A stretch of DNA of 64,000 nt from Symsagittifera roscoffensis (GCF_963678635.1 NC_087066.1:31749301-31813300), one strand, 5' to 3'; positions 13,001 to 23,159 are shown, counted from the first letter of the stretch. Numbers and translations are program-made. The notes: generated from the letters alone by a model not told the origin.

Positions 13001-16000
13001 ATCCCATTGCGGACAAAGAAAAACTTTTTGAAATTTTGATTTCAAACCTAATTTCGAGCAAGCAATGCGATCGAGTAACGTTCGTTATATATTAAACTGA
13101 TTATTTAGGATGAGAAAACTTATTTTTACTAAAAGAAAAACTAGTTCCAGGAGTTTCATTTAGCGCAAAAAAAGTGAAAAAGATTTCGATAAAAAGTTAT
13201 CAAAAGAGGTTGAAAACTATTGTGCAAAAAAAATTTGAAAAAAATTCTTAGATTTTTTTTCATTTATTTTCTTGTTATCTCGTTTTTGAAGACAAATATT
13301 GTCAATTATGCTCAATCCAAAAATTTTCCACCCGTTTGTTTAAATCTATTATCCTAGCTATCACAAAAGCAACAACGAAAACTTTTTTAAAAAAATGGAA
13401 AAATTAACCTTTTTTCCGAATGAGGAACATTTTTCGCTACCTGCACAGCAACCGGTTATCCTTGTTTTTCTTGCGTTCTTTTTTCCTCAGTTTTCGAAGT
13501 TTAAAGTTTACTCATTGTGGTACCAAGTTCTCAAAAACCGGTTATCTTTATCTAGGTTTATGGTTTTTTAGAATCCTGGTTGCAAACTCTCAGCATAGCT
13601 AGGGGCGTATTTAGGGGGAGGGGTACCAGGGTCGGGAATGTTTTAAAAACGGCTCGATCTCTACAATGCTGCACCGGATGATCTTAAAAATTTAGTAGCA
13701 AAAAGAAGAGATGATTATCTGACTCCCGTTTTTCTTGTCGCATATCTATTAGATCATCTCATCGGTATGAGGGCAGAACTGAACAAACTGTAGAAAAAAA
13801 CTATAACATGTTTTTTTATAAGAAAAACGCTGTTTAATTGATTTTTTCAATGAAAAACGGTTTTTTTTCCAATTCTGGGGGGGGGGGGGGTTACTATATT
13901 GTACGATTTTGAAATACCCATTTTTAGTGGCGAACCCTAAAAATGTTTCAAAGGCGCCTTTAGCGCCAATATCTACTTATTTTGAGGAGGAAGTGCGCGC
14001 AGAAGAAACGCGATTTTTTGGTCACTATTTTTTTTTTTAAAAAGTGCCTAAACATTTCTTTTTTGGCCTGTTTTTTCATTATTTTGCGTGCGGCACAGAG
14101 AATTTGGCTAAAACAGGGACTTTTTAGTGCTTTGGGAGAGCTCGGAAAATCAATTTGGTCGACCTAAAAAAAACGTCGACGAAAATTTCGTTAATCTTTT
14201 GAAAATCCGCCCCCCCCCCCCTCTTGAGAAAATCTTAGATCCGCCCTTGCACATAGACATAGCCTTAAAGTCTTCGACTTCCCAGAACTAATTTTCAAAC
14301 TGTCGCAATTTTACGACCAGGTCATCGTGGATGTTTTTTCAGTATATATCGTGACTGTTTTCCAGACTAACGCTGTTAATTTTCAGAATATCTTGACTAA
14401 TTTCCAAAATGGTGTTACCGAAACTCGATATTTCCAGACTTTGTCCGGGCGTCTATAAAATCTTGTCCAAACTATGATATTTCGGTAGCGGAATCCACAT
14501 AAGCACAACTTAGAATGTCTGGGAGTTAGTGTTCATTCTCGACCCCGGTTACTTTTAGCGGGACAAAATCAGACACTCATTGTGCCGTGCCACATTAAAA
14601 TCAAGTTTTTACACCATCTGCACAAAACTTGAATGAGAATTGAATTCACTTCTAGAATAACATGATAAACACTTAGCTGACAAAACTTTGTCCGTTTTAG
14701 GACTTCTTATTGCAACCATCATACGAACTTGAGTGCTCCTGGGACTCAACGCTACACGAATCTGATTGGCTCAACAAAATTACGAAGGGGAATGACGTCA
14801 TAATTATGAAAATCCAAGTCGTGCTGCAACTCGAAAGCTACTTCAAACACCTTCAGTTCGACATTAATTGTAACTTGGTCGTCCGGTCTTCGTCTGGTTT
14901 GGGTCTCGGTTATTATTTCACACGGACTGAACCGGCAATGAAATATTCAATTTTTGGACTTGGCATTCGGAAAAATTCGGACTTGACCAAATTTGCCGAG
15001 AACCGACGGAAGATTTACTCGGAACAAGCTCAAAGAAAATTGAACCATGTGTCGAGGTTAGTATTTATTATTGGTAACCCGTAATAAGTTATCCAATATT
15101 TTACAGACGATGAAATTGCTATGAAATGAGCTTAAAAAAATCGGTGCAAAGGATGCGAGGCTAATCGATGGTTACAGTGAATTGACAGTTAGTGCAAATC
15201 TATAAGAAACTAGAGAAAAACTAGTTCAAGACGAATATTTGCAATCAATAATAAAATCAACTGGAATTCTAGACATGAAGGTTTCAGCTTTGCTGCTTAC
15301 TTTGCTATGGTTTGAAAATGGATACATTTCATAGTTCTTGCATTTCGTTTAGGGACCCTATTCTTCCAGTACCTATTCTAGAACACCAAATGGAGCTGGA
15401 AAGATTGGAATGGATATCTGAAATTGAGAAAACGCGCCATTTGCTACTGTTAGCTGAGAAGAAACGGGAGAAAAACAGCCAAAAATTAGTGCCAGTCAAG
15501 AAAAAAATAGTGCCATTAATTGATAACAGCGAAGACGAAGAAGAAGATCGATGCTATTACCTGATTCAAAAATGTGCTGCGCTGTTTACTCGTAAAATTT
15601 ATTGCAGCGTGCACAGAAAAATATCCTTAGCCGATTCAATCCAATTTGATCACGCAATTGGTGACTCATCGTTACCAGCTGAGTCGCGAACTCACTCGCC
15701 TGTCAGCTTCAATCGTGCTAATTCGTCGTCGATTGCCAAGAACGACTTAAACCAATCGTCTTCTTCTCAACCTAAAACGAAGTTAATTCCAAGCTACACA
15801 GTACCCGATTTGACTAAAATACCCCAAGGAGATTTTTCATCACTTGACAATCATAATATTGACCCCTACCATTTGGAAATTAACCCAATTAGCTTTGATA
15901 ACACGGTTTTGCTGGAAGGTGCACTTAGCATACAGCTTTCTTCGAAGAAACATGGCACGCAGCTCTATGGTAAAGTTTACCCTAACTACTTTGTAATCAC

Positions 16001-16229
16001 GACTTCTGCCTTGGACGGTACACCCCAAGCCTTATTCAGTCGCTCTCAGATGCGAGTTAATTATGACCGAAAACTGACTAATATAAATCAAGTCACATTC
16101 ACGTACAGATCAGAATCGGTTGTATTGCGGTTTCAAAAACAGGAAAGTTTGACCGAATGGCTCAAGTTTCTGAATGGAAACCAAAACTCACGCGAGAGTT
16201 CGAGAAATCATAGTTTTGACTCGAAGTGA
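757..16229 (+). CDS. unc-104/KIF1: Kinesin-3 motor protein, KIF1/unc-104-like (12 exons, complete)
   Basis: Plus-end-directed microtubule motor of the kinesin-3 family, whose KIF1/unc-104 members carry synaptic-vesicle precursors and other cargo along axons. I assembled exons 757-1048, 4238-4533, 4798-4899, 5341-5642, 6054-6319, 6923-7234, 7689-8513, 8623-9075, 9303-9884, 11504-11736, 14701-15056 and 15353-16229. All introns are GT-AG, phases agree at each junction, and the sum is 4,896 nt (1,631 aa plus TGA). Order seen: motor (about 1-400) with P-loop GQTSSGKS, switch I NEVSSRSH and switch II DLAGSER; neck [18 protein letters not shown] (about 480-570); coiled coil; the [10 protein letters not shown] region typical of KIF1; the [11 protein letters not shown] and [11 protein letters not shown] tail motifs; a PH domain at the end. 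The length is close to KIF1A/KIF1B. Odd: the loop-12 lysine cluster is diluted. Subfamily assignment rests on remembered family motifs, not an alignment. Confidence 0.95.
2832..3625 (-). repeat. Repeat family A, two head-to-tail copies in kinesin intron 1
   Basis: Two copies lie in tandem on the - strand, about 2832-3180 and 3190-3625. Each begins (read on +) with AAGGATAGCCG and ends with ACCTGATTTT.C.TG followed by A-rich sequence. Internally both have TCGTTCGAAT..CGACT and a CAACCCATT/CGACCCATT block. Related copies are at 10070-10845, 12890-13475 and 58330-58670 in the opposite orientation. Non-autonomous element of about 350-430 bp, class unknown. Confidence 0.6.
3920..4135. repeat. Inverted cluster of GGAGCAAAAAACGTGG-type repeats
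   Basis: The left half (about 3920-4000) repeats GGGAGCAAGAAA, GGAGCAAAAAAACGTGG and GGGAGTAAAAACGTGG. The right half (about 4008-4110) carries the complements, TTTTTTTTGCTCC and TTTTTGTTCCCACG. The two halves can pair as an imperfect hairpin in intron 1, about 100 bases upstream of exon 2. Confidence 0.65.
4238..4533 (+). CDS. unc-104/KIF1: Kinesin exon 2: P-loop
   Basis: AG acceptor at 4236-4237 and GTAAGT donor at 4534. It encodes the nucleotide-binding P-loop ([15 protein letters not shown]) and the following alpha-helix through [16 protein letters not shown], a signature stretch of kinesin motors. Preceded by the 3.2-kb first intron. Confidence 0.95.
4798..4899 (+). CDS. unc-104/KIF1: Kinesin exon 3: motor loop segment
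   Basis: 34-codon exon in phase 0 on both sides (acceptor AG 4796-4797, donor GT 4900). It encodes [19 protein letters not shown], the kinesin-3 motor segment between the P-loop half and switch I, and ends at DDGNK. Confidence 0.92.
5341..5642 (+). CDS. unc-104/KIF1: Kinesin exon 4: switch I, switch II, loop 12
   Basis: Begins [11 protein letters not shown] after acceptor AG at 5339-5340 and ends in phase 2 within the Arg codon of DFIPYR. It contains switch I ([11 protein letters not shown]), switch II (DLAGSERA) and loop 12. In KIF1A, loop 12 is the lysine-rich K-loop that tethers the motor to tubulin. Here it reads [16 protein letters not shown], with basic residues interspersed by Ser/Gly/Ala. 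Confidence 0.95.
6054..6319 (+). CDS. unc-104/KIF1: Kinesin exon 5: end of motor, neck
   Basis: Continues [20 protein letters not shown] and the [10 protein letters not shown] segment that closes the motor core. It then gives the kinesin-3 neck ([17 protein letters not shown]) and a short Ser-rich linker. Donor GTGAGA at 6320, phase 1. Confidence 0.95.
6370..6560 (+). mobile_element. tRNA-derived SINE
   Basis: A tRNA-like head (TTAGCATAGTGGTAAGGCG as A box; GTGCAATCGATCCCCTGCC as a slightly degraded B box) has the normal 30-40 nt spacing. It is followed by a non-tRNA body and an A-rich stretch (ACGCAAAAAAAAACG). It lies in the kinesin intron between exons 5 and 6. The lack of a clean acceptor-stem pairing argues against a real tRNA gene. 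Confidence 0.6.
6923..7234 (+). CDS. unc-104/KIF1: Kinesin exon 6: neck hinge and start of FHA domain
   Basis: Of the AGs near 6900, the one at 6921-6922 restores the exon 5 frame (split Gly). It encodes a charged helix ([20 protein letters not shown]) and an Asn/Ser-rich linker. Then comes the kinesin-3 FHA opening, [16 protein letters not shown], with [16 protein letters not shown]. Confidence 0.92.
7689..8513 (+). CDS. unc-104/KIF1: Kinesin exon 7: rest of FHA domain, long coiled coil
   Basis: Largest internal exon. The first 50 or so residues finish the FHA fold ([19 protein letters not shown], then VFKFQFPNL). The remainder is strongly heptad-like and rich in Glu/Lys (about residues 625-720 of the protein), a predicted coiled coil used in kinesin-3 for dimerisation or autoinhibition. 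Confidence 0.93.
8623..9075 (+). CDS. unc-104/KIF1: Kinesin exon 8: middle domain with [10 protein letters not shown] motif
   Basis: Encodes [20 protein letters not shown], an acidic linker, then [20 protein letters not shown] and the following [12 protein letters not shown]. This matches the conserved KIF1 region that reads DPFYDRFPWF in vertebrate KIF1A. Phase 1 on both sides. Confidence 0.9.
9303..9884 (+). CDS. unc-104/KIF1: Kinesin exon 9: KIF1 stalk/tail domain
   Basis: Starts [10 protein letters not shown], the counterpart of the GFLRVAVQ segment of KIF1A. It continues through [10 protein letters not shown] and [13 protein letters not shown], both strongly conserved in KIF1 tails. Donor GT at 9885. 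Confidence 0.92.
10070..10845 (+). repeat. Repeat family A copy with internal insertion
   Basis: Begins CACGCAAAATCAAATAC with the GGAATGGGTCGAGTGATATAT block and ends GCACAATAACCGGCTATCCT. It is longer than other copies because about 300-400 bases of unrelated sequence (roughly 10250-10560) interrupt it. It lies in kinesin intron 9. Confidence 0.55.
11081..11155. repeat. Short tandem repeat, AGAGCTATTACAGGTCTAT
   Basis: Three to four imperfect copies of a 19-25 bp unit (AGAGCTATTACAGGTCTAT) in kinesin intron 9. Confidence 0.7.
11504..11736 (+). CDS. unc-104/KIF1: Kinesin exon 10: tail segment
   Basis: Encodes [18 protein letters not shown] followed by a Ser/Glu-rich insert ([13 protein letters not shown]). 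The QRRI..T/R.IVH motif is shared with KIF1A/KIF1B (DUF3694 region). It joins exon 11 in phase 0 after a 3.0-kb intron. Confidence 0.88.
12602..12722. repeat. Two-copy tandem repeat of about 60 bp
   Basis: The unit CAGGCAAAA..CTTCG.C..TCG/CGC..AGTAAG.AAGTGTC..TGACA occurs twice, diverged. It is GC-richer than the surrounding intron 10 sequence. Confidence 0.5.
12890..13475 (+). repeat. Repeat family A copy
   Basis: Starts AATCAGGTACATCAAACAAT with GGAATAGCTACAATGATGTAT and ends TGCACAGCAACCGGTTATCC. Same termini as the copies at 2832-3625, inverted. It lies in kinesin intron 10. Confidence 0.55.
13597..14252. mobile_element. MITE-like element, family E
   Basis: Inverted termini: left GGGGCGTATTTAGGGGGAGG, right CTTAGATCCGCCCTTG, with a G-run inside the left end and a C-run inside the right. 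The interior block GGCGCCTTTAGCGCCAATAT and the block GTGCTTTGGGAGAGCTCG recur in copies at 43050-43455, 51830-52070, 58979-59365 and 59805-60075. No coding capacity. Confidence 0.6.
14701..15056 (+). CDS. unc-104/KIF1: Kinesin exon 11: tail segment
   Basis: Encodes [20 protein letters not shown] and a following segment with [20 protein letters not shown]. The pattern (aromatic, x, WDSSLH, x, LLNRVT) is characteristic of KIF1 tails. Phase 2 donor completes an Arg codon with exon 12. Confidence 0.9.
15353..16229 (+). CDS. unc-104/KIF1: Kinesin exon 12: last coiled segment and C-terminal PH domain
   Basis: Opens [20 protein letters not shown] and a helix ending [13 protein letters not shown], which in KIF1A precedes the PH domain. 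After a long Ser-rich linker comes a PH-like fold: LEGALSIQL, then [10 protein letters not shown], and a final helix with the invariant Trp ([11 protein letters not shown]). KIF1 PH domains bind phosphoinositides on cargo vesicles. Stop TGA 16227-16229. Confidence 0.92.
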
Positions 16230-16419
16230 TTAATTTTTCTGTCAAATTCACTTTAGTCCTATATCTTTTGTTCTTCAAATTTTGAATGTTAAATGTTTGA
16301 ATCTTGCACTTACAAAAATTTCAATTTAATTTCATTTTTAGAGATAAACAGACTTTTCAAGCAAACTTAGACCACTGTAAATCCCAATTTTTCTAACATT
16401 GGGCCGTACACAAATTTCA

Positions 16420-17000
16420 ACAAGACTTCTCGTACCAGGGCGACGCCCTAAATGTTTCGACAGCGTTTTAAGGTCTATGGAGCAGTAATAACAAGAAAAT
16501 ATTAAATGTAATAAAAGAAAACGAAAAAATATATCTATTAAAAGTTCTTTTCTTTTAATTTGAGATTTTTTGTGAAAAACCTTCCCCCTACACGCAATAT
16601 TAAGAAAAATAAAAGATAGATTTCACTTCTAGTAACAAACCAATTATGGCAAATAAGCTTCCTTCCACCAAATTGGTGAATTTTCTAAGGCGGATTAAAT
16701 CTCCGCTCAGGCGTAAATAGCACGAAATATATCGCACGTTAGTTGTCCCAAACTGGCCAAATGCCACCATTTAAAACCCCACAAAATTACGAAAAAAGAT
16801 CACAGGTGATTATCTTTCCAAATGAAGCTCAGGACAACAATAATTTTCGAAAGATTTTAAAAAACTCCGTCAAAAATGGCCAGTTAAGTCGAAATTTGTC
16901 TGAAGAAAAAAAACCACCCGAGCAAATATTTCGTTACTTGTCCGCACCCGTGCACAAATATTCCGTTACGCAAAACTCTGATTGTTCCGAATGCCCTTTA
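16420..17000 (+). repeat. Repeat family B copy (+)
   Basis: Begins ACAAGACTTCTCGTACCAGG with the small hairpin CAGGGCGACGCCCT. It contains GTAACAAACCAATTATGGCA and AAATATATCGCACGTTA, and ends with CACCCGAGCAAATATTTCG. Any 3' UTR of the kinesin that extends past about 16.4 kb would run into this repeat. Confidence 0.65.
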
Positions 17001-17176
17001 AAGTCCATCCATGAAAAGTTTTCAGCCTAGAAAAAAAAAGAAAAAATGACAAAACTTTCAAAAAAATATTTAAACTTTTTTTAGATTTTTTTTTGAGCCA
17101 TCACATGCTATTTAAAGTTCAGAAATAAAAATTTAGCGTATTGCTATGTATTGAACAGATCAAATATTATGCCTCA

Positions 17177-17670
17177 TTGTTCCGACTTTTGAAGAAAACG
17201 GAATATTTGTGCTCGGTGTGGTTTTTTTTTCTCAGTCAATTTTCGTCGATCGAAATAATACTTTTCAACAAAAACTTTTATACTCTATTGAAGATATTGA
17301 CTTCCTGAGTTCAAACATAAAAAGATATTTACCTCCGATTTTTTTTGTTAAGTTCTGAGTGTTTGAAAACTGACAAATTGGTCATGTTCTGGACTATATT
17401 ATGCGCGCTTTGAAGAGTTTATTCATAATGTTGAGAGCGTAATGCAAATTGTTTATGCTTGGCGAATTAGCCCGCACAACAAACTCGTTCCAAATTGAAT
17501 TGAGGTTAGCTAACTGGTCGTAATATATTCGTACGACTCAGATATTTACACTTTGATATTGTGCAAAATTTATAGGTTTTCAATAATTTTTTTTCCCAAA
17601 AATTATTCGTTGTGAATTGAGGGACAGCGGAACATTCAGGGCTTTGCCCTGATATACGAGCAGTCTTGTT
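17177..17670 (-). repeat. Repeat family B copy (-)
   Basis: Read on + it starts TTGTTCCGACTTTTGAAG and ends GCCCTGATATACGAGCAGTC, the reverse of the copy at 16420-17000. The two copies face each other across about 180 bases. Confidence 0.6.
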
Positions 17671-18026
17671 TCAATTTGGAACAATTTCTAAGACGATTAA
17701 ATCTCCGCTTACACGTTAAAAGCACAAAATTGGCAATTTTTGGTTTTTAAAATATCAAAACTTTTCCGTCAAAAAATGGCTAGTTAAAAAAACACCCGAG
17801 TACAAATATTCCACCTTGAGCACAAATCTTTGAAAGTCGGAACAAAAAAGACCAGTGCTACCAGAGTGCTAGGCTTGCAAAACTTTGATAGCACTGGTTT
17901 GATAAAAACAGTGCGATCAAAACTTTCCAATGCTTAAATTAAACTTTCCAATGCTTAAAAAAACGAACGTTGAAAAAATTATCTCAACTAAAGACAAAGA
18001 AACATATGATATGAAAACTATAGCAT

Positions 18027-18445
18027 AAACAAGACGGCTCGTATCAGGGTAGGGACCTGAAAGTTTCGACTGCCCATCAATTGGTCTCGAATCGTTTTGG
18101 TAAATGACGTATTGACAAACTACAAATTTTAGGCTGATAAAATCAAAGAGTTAAAGTTTGAGGCGTTTGTGGAATTAAAAAGACCAATTGGCTTGCCTCA
18201 ATTCAGTTTGAAACAATTAGAAGTGCGGATAATATGCCACACATAAATAGTTGAAATAAACTATCAAAGTATTATATATTATTGCAGCAGCAAAGCCGCA
18301 CTTTAGTCAAGTGCAAGCATTATTGCTTGGCAATCACAATTTGTCCGGATCGATATCTATACGCAGTCAACTTTTCTAAACTTGGTCAGAATAAAAAATC
18401 CCGGGGCATAAATTCCCCCACTTTCTTCGAAAATCTTTCAACAAA
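18027..18445 (+). repeat. Repeat family C copy
   Basis: The left end is B-like (AAGACGGCTCGTATCAGGGT), but the body differs from B (TTGGTCTCGAATCGTTTTGG, ATTTTAGGCTGATAAAATC) and the right end is CCCACTTTCTTCGAAAATC. The same body occurs at 22622-23075 and 25848-26268. Confidence 0.55.
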
Positions 18446-18734
18446 AATGAATAAATACACTTATGAATTCCCTAAATATCTGCATTATTTTATTTGAAAT
18501 AAATGGTTACCAGTTATAGCTAAAAAAAATTAAAAACTGAAAAGTTACAAAATTATGGAAAATCGCTAGCCTGATTTTTTTTTCTATTTCAATAAAATAA
18601 CAATTTTTTCTGATGGCAAGAAATTTACAATTTCAATTCTATATTTCGACGAAACTAATTTCAAGAGAATTTTGATTTAATCCCAAAAACTGCTTGCGAC
18701 TTGATTGTATAAAAAGCATAAATGAAATACAAAC

Positions 18735-18935
18735 TAGTTGCAAGGTTGTTTCGACCAATGAAAAGTCGAACAAAGCCGAGCAAGGTGAACAAATGTCGAT
18801 CAAAAACGACAGGATCGAGCAACGCCGACAAGGTGAAGCAACTCGACCATGGTCCCGAACGTTGTTACCCTCACAAAAGTAGACGGCGCGCATCGTTCGA
18901 CCCACAATGTCGCGAGCAAACACCAGTCGACTCAT
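18735..18935. repeat. Degenerate GTCGA-rich tandem sequence
   Basis: A run of imperfect units around GTCGAACAAAGCCGAGCAAGG and GTCGATCAAAAACGAC. Open frames here come from the repeat composition and look non-genic. Composition resembles the block at 39650-40010. Confidence 0.4.
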
Positions 18936-19376
18936 ATTTTCGATAAACTCATCTACTACCTCTGCTTGGATTGGCGCAAATTTTATTGTTTTATGACAGC
19001 TACTGTAAGCCTGGTTAAGCATTTATCATACAATCCATTTGGATGCCCTATCATCATAGTCATCATAGTTTATTAATATTAATAATTACTGCACAAGAAA
19101 CAAACTTGTTCTGGTATTCTTGAACATATCATTTTGCTCAACATTACACTCACTGACAATTTAGAATAGTTTTGGCATTTGACGATCTCTCTCAAGATTT
19201 TTTCTCTGAAAAATTGCAGTTATTAAAACATACATTTTAGTTGCTTTATTCACAAATTATCATAATGATGTACCGAGAACTGAGAACAAGTCTTTGTAAC
19301 GCACAATTTTTTAAAATACGTTATGGTACTAAAAAGCAGAAGGGCGTGTTAGTTCAAAATTAAGCGGGACTCTCGT

Positions 19377-19587
19377 CTGGAGATAAATGAGGGAGGGCCC
19401 GATATTTTACGTTTCGAAAGTAACAGGGCTAAAACGGAAGTAAGAGAATTTTTTATCTGGCATAAAAAATGTACAAAAGAAATGAAATTTAAGACGCCAC
19501 ATAATTTAAAAAGTTCGGCCAGTTATATTAATAATTTGACAATATTTAACATAAATGTTCGTTCCCTAAACGAAAACTACAAAAATT
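19377..19587 (+). pseudogene. Fragment of a LINE ORF2, start of endonuclease domain
   Basis: One open frame reads from LEINEGGPDILRFESNRA to LTIFNINVRSLNENYKN and then a stop. The F-N-I-N-V-R-S-L pattern is the usual first strand of the APE-type endonuclease of non-LTR retrotransposons (commonly I-x-x-x-N-x-R-S-L). Only this fragment is visible. The first 145 bases recur, nearly identical, at 50793-50937. Confidence 0.6.
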
Positions 19588-19689
19588 GAGGAGCACTAGT
19601 CTATAGCTTAGAACCTCAACCCTTCAGCATTGCTTAGCGAAAACCTGACTAACTAATGACAATGAAAGCGAAGCTGTTAATACATGCAT

Positions 19690-20390
19690 TTAAAAAGTGT
19701 TTAGCAAAAATTCATTTAACAAGAAGAAGAAGTGTAATTAATTCAGTTACAAGAAAATATAAAAAAGTTGAAAGTTAAGCAATTTTTTGAGGAGTCATTA
19801 GCAGCTTACATTGATGCCGAAGAGTTTCAATGTCAGCCTGTTTTTAACAAACTGTGAACTGAAAAACTGAGCTTTGTTGAAGCATTAGACATTTATTTCG
19901 AAAGCCTCAATTCGAATAATAGTACGACTGTTATATGCGTTGACAAAGCCATCAACATTTCCCGTGAAAACGTTTTAACTTTTAGTTTCAATGCAGCAGT
20001 AATAGAGTAGAGCAGTAACGGCCAGGGACTAAAAAGTTTTCAGCTCTCCGTCTATCATCCATGGTGAAATTCAGAAAATATATTTCTAGATCATTCTTAT
20101 CCAGTTGAAACCACTCGGGTTTGTTGTCGAGCTCCTATTGTTTCCATTCGTATGAGTCTTCTGGGTGATCTATCTAGCAACATTATGATTTGGCTCTCTG
20201 AGCGACTGAGGCCTTCAGTAGCCAAATTTCATCACCATTCTAAGCTTTAGAGTTTTGAACATTGTCTTGTATACGACCAAAGATTAAGTTTGTAAACAGC
20301 TTTTATTACAACGCCCAACTCAATCAAGTCTCTCAAAGTTTTATGGCACCATTTTTAACGAAGTTGAAGCAGTTGCTTCTATGCGTTGTT
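19690..20390 (-). pseudogene. Decayed GST unit, copy 1
   Basis: On the - strand, 20035-20250 retains glutathione S-transferase N-terminal pieces in shifting frames: KFGY then a stop, and NKPEWFQLDKNDLEI. These align with GYWSIRG and YQEWFAKDKLEI of the intact GST at 56699-57367. Stops and frameshifts show it is dead. The flanking 350 bases match the units at 23160 and 26310. Confidence 0.6.
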
Positions 20391-20712
20391 TGTTCCGACT
20401 ATTTTCGAAGAAAATGATGAAATATTTGTGCTCCAGACAAATTTCGAATTTTAACTAGCAATTTTTGACGGAGTTTCTTAAATATCCTTCTTGAGGAATG
20501 CTATTTAGTGTATTCAATATTTTTGATATGCGGAAAGTACCATTTTGTACTTTACACAGCATGTGAGGGATGATGTTGAAAAAACTCAAAAAACATCTCG
20601 AATATTAACTCCAATTAGAACGAAAATTTAAATTTTCTCACCAGCTATTTGGATATCAAAACAAATGAGACTACTTGTATCAGGGCAATGCCCTGAATGT
20701 TTGACTGCCGTT
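20389..20712. repeat. Repeat family B, rearranged partial copy
   Basis: A - strand B start (TGTTCCGACTATTTTCGAAG) at 20391 is followed about 270 bases later by a + strand B start (GACTACTTGTATCAGGGCAA). Two partial copies meet back to back. Confidence 0.5.
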
Positions 20713-20999
20713 GAACCTCAATGAAACTTACAAAGAATGAAACATTAAAATTAGTACATTTTTGAAATTTTCTCATCAAACTCCATGTTAAGTCAAAACA
20801 GCAAGACTGCTCACATAAGGCTTGAATATTCGGACTGCTCCTTAACATGATCATGATAGAGGTACTCATTGGCTGCAAAATTTGATGAAATTTGTACTAA
20901 CAACTCAAATTTATAGAAAAACCCGATGAGAACACGGTATAATAACTTTCAAAAATCACAAAAGTTTTTTCTTAACATACTTTTTAGCATGCTTAAGCT

Positions 21000-21529
21000 A
21001 ACAAAACTGCTCGTATCAAGGCGAAGCCCTGAATGTTCCGACTGCCTTTTAAGGTCTATGAACCAGAAATAAGATGAAAAAATTAAATGTAAAAAAAAGA
21101 AAAAAAAATTGTAAAAATTTTTAAAGATTTTTTTGTGAAAATCATCCCCCCCACGCCATATAAAGTACAAAGTGATATATTTAGCTTCTAGTAACAAATC
21201 GATTATGGCAAATAAGCTTCTTTCAACCAATTTGGAACGATTTCTAAGACGGATTAAATCTACGCTTACGCGTTAATAGCGCGAAATATATCGCGTTAAT
21301 TGTCCCAAATTGGCCAAAATGCTTATATTTAAACCCCCATAACTTTACGAAAATTGATCACAAGTAAAATATCTTTTCAAATTTGAGCTTAGGACAACAA
21401 TACCTTTTGAATGATATAAAAAAATTCTGTCAAAAATGGCTAGTTAAAAAAACAAAATTTGTCTGAAGAAAAAAAAACCCACCCCGAGCACAAATATTCC
21501 GTTACTTTCGTATCAAAAGTCGGAACAAT
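21000..21529 (+). repeat. Repeat family B copy (+), full-length
   Basis: Best-preserved copy in this region. It runs from AACTGCTCGTATCAAGGCGA with hairpin AGGGCTTCGCC (as complement), through GCGCGAAATATATCGCG, to TTCGTATCAAAAGTCGGAAC. About 530 bp. Confidence 0.7.
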
Positions 21530-22089
21530 AACACAATTATGAAGGAGAAAATTTTGAATTCTCTTACTATTTCCTCAAAAGGGGGAGATTTGTTACTAGG
21601 TACAAAATTACCATATGCTTAACCGTTGACTAGTTCGCTGGAAATCACAAGCAGGATTTGTTACTAGTTACCCGAGGATGGGGGAAACAGTTCAAGAGAT
21701 CCGAATAAATTATATTTGCAGTCTGATTTTTTGTCTTGTAACGCTTTATACGGACTAGTCCAGACGCCCCTTCTCAATTTGGTAAAGTACATCAGTCTGA
21801 TTAAAAATAGGACAAAAGCATCCATTAATTGAAACAAATTGCCTAGATTGGTAACTTTCAAACCCCCAATAAATTTGATAAAACATAACACTGAATTTCC
21901 AGATTGTGGACTACTTTCGGTCAAAAAAGATTTCAAGAAAAATCAGACTGGAATTGAGGGCTCCTAATGCTCTAAATTTCTAATGCCCTTTTTTGCTAAG
22001 AATAAATGAAATTAACAATTTTACCCTTCTTTGTTACAATATAGATTATTTTTTGGACAGTCAAAATAAATTTAAATAAAATTAAATAT

Positions 22090-22595
22090 CACTTTAAAAA
22101 TACTGTTGCCCTGAGCTCAATTTTAAAAGATCGATTGTGAACATTTTTTGTATAGATATGAGGGTTTGAAGATCGCCAATTTGAAAAGTAATGTTGTCTT
22201 GAGCTCAAGTTTTTTTTTAAAAAAAAAAGATTATCTGCTATCTTTTTTGTAGAGTTGTGGGCGCTTAAAATTTGCCAATGGAACCAATTTGAAACAATTA
22301 ACACGGGTAAGAAATTGCATCAAATTTTAAATTTAATCCATATTGAGAAGCTCTCCAAATTGGATTCAGACAAGCTCTTTGGTCCATATAATTCTTTGTT
22401 ATACGCAACATTTTTCAATTTTCACTTTAAATAGCATGTGGGGTGATGATTTAAAACAAAACAGCAAAAAAAATCGATTTTTTTCCATTTTTTTTTGAAC
22501 AGTTCTTCAATTATTTTATTATTTTAATCCGTTGAAAATAAAAGGCAGTCTGAACAATCAGGGCTTCTCCCTGTTACGAGCAATTTTTCTAACCT
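22090..22595 (-). repeat. Repeat family B copy (-), degraded
   Basis: The right end GGCTTCTCCCTGTTACGAGC and the internal block ATGAGGGTTTGAAGATCGCC identify it. The left terminus is not clear. Confidence 0.45.
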
Positions 22596-22621
22596 TGAGA
22601 CAGAAAAAAAGCAAGTAGATT

Positions 22622-23075
22622 ATCGAACAAAACTGCTCGTATCAGGACAAAACCTTGAATGTTCCGCCTGTAAAAAAACTGGTCTCAAACAATTTTTGTT
22701 AATAAAATATAGACAAATTATGAATTTTAGACTGATTAAGAGTCGTGTATGGAATAAATAAAACTAATTAGCTCGTTTCAATTGATTTTAGAACGATTTT
22801 GTGGTGCTGGATTATTGACCACGCGTAAATAATGTGTGTTAGGATCAAATTATCACAGCACTCTTTTAGTCACGTTTGTATAGTAGTGCGCGTTTCCTTG
22901 CGCTCGGTTGTCAGGGTATGTTAGGGGTGAGCTCGCCACTTCTGGGAACAGGAAGATCTCTAACGATTCATCGAGAGTAATGTTTTTGAGAATTGGTCTG
23001 AATAAAAAACAACCCCGCATATATATTCCCTACTTTCTTCGAAAGTCGGAACAAAAGCAGAAGAGCTTACACTAA
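22622..23075 (+). repeat. Repeat family C copy
   Basis: Starts AAAACTGCTCGTATCAGGAC and ends TTTCTTCGAAAGTCGGAAC. It shares ATCTCTAACGATT-type and CGCCACTTCTGGGAACA blocks with the copy at 25848-26268. Confidence 0.6.
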
Positions 23076-23159
23076 AAAAACTATTTGATCTGCACTGTTT
23101 TGTTTTTCCCTTAGACATTCATCCAAGTGATTTCACTTTGTGCTGGTCACTAAAAATAA

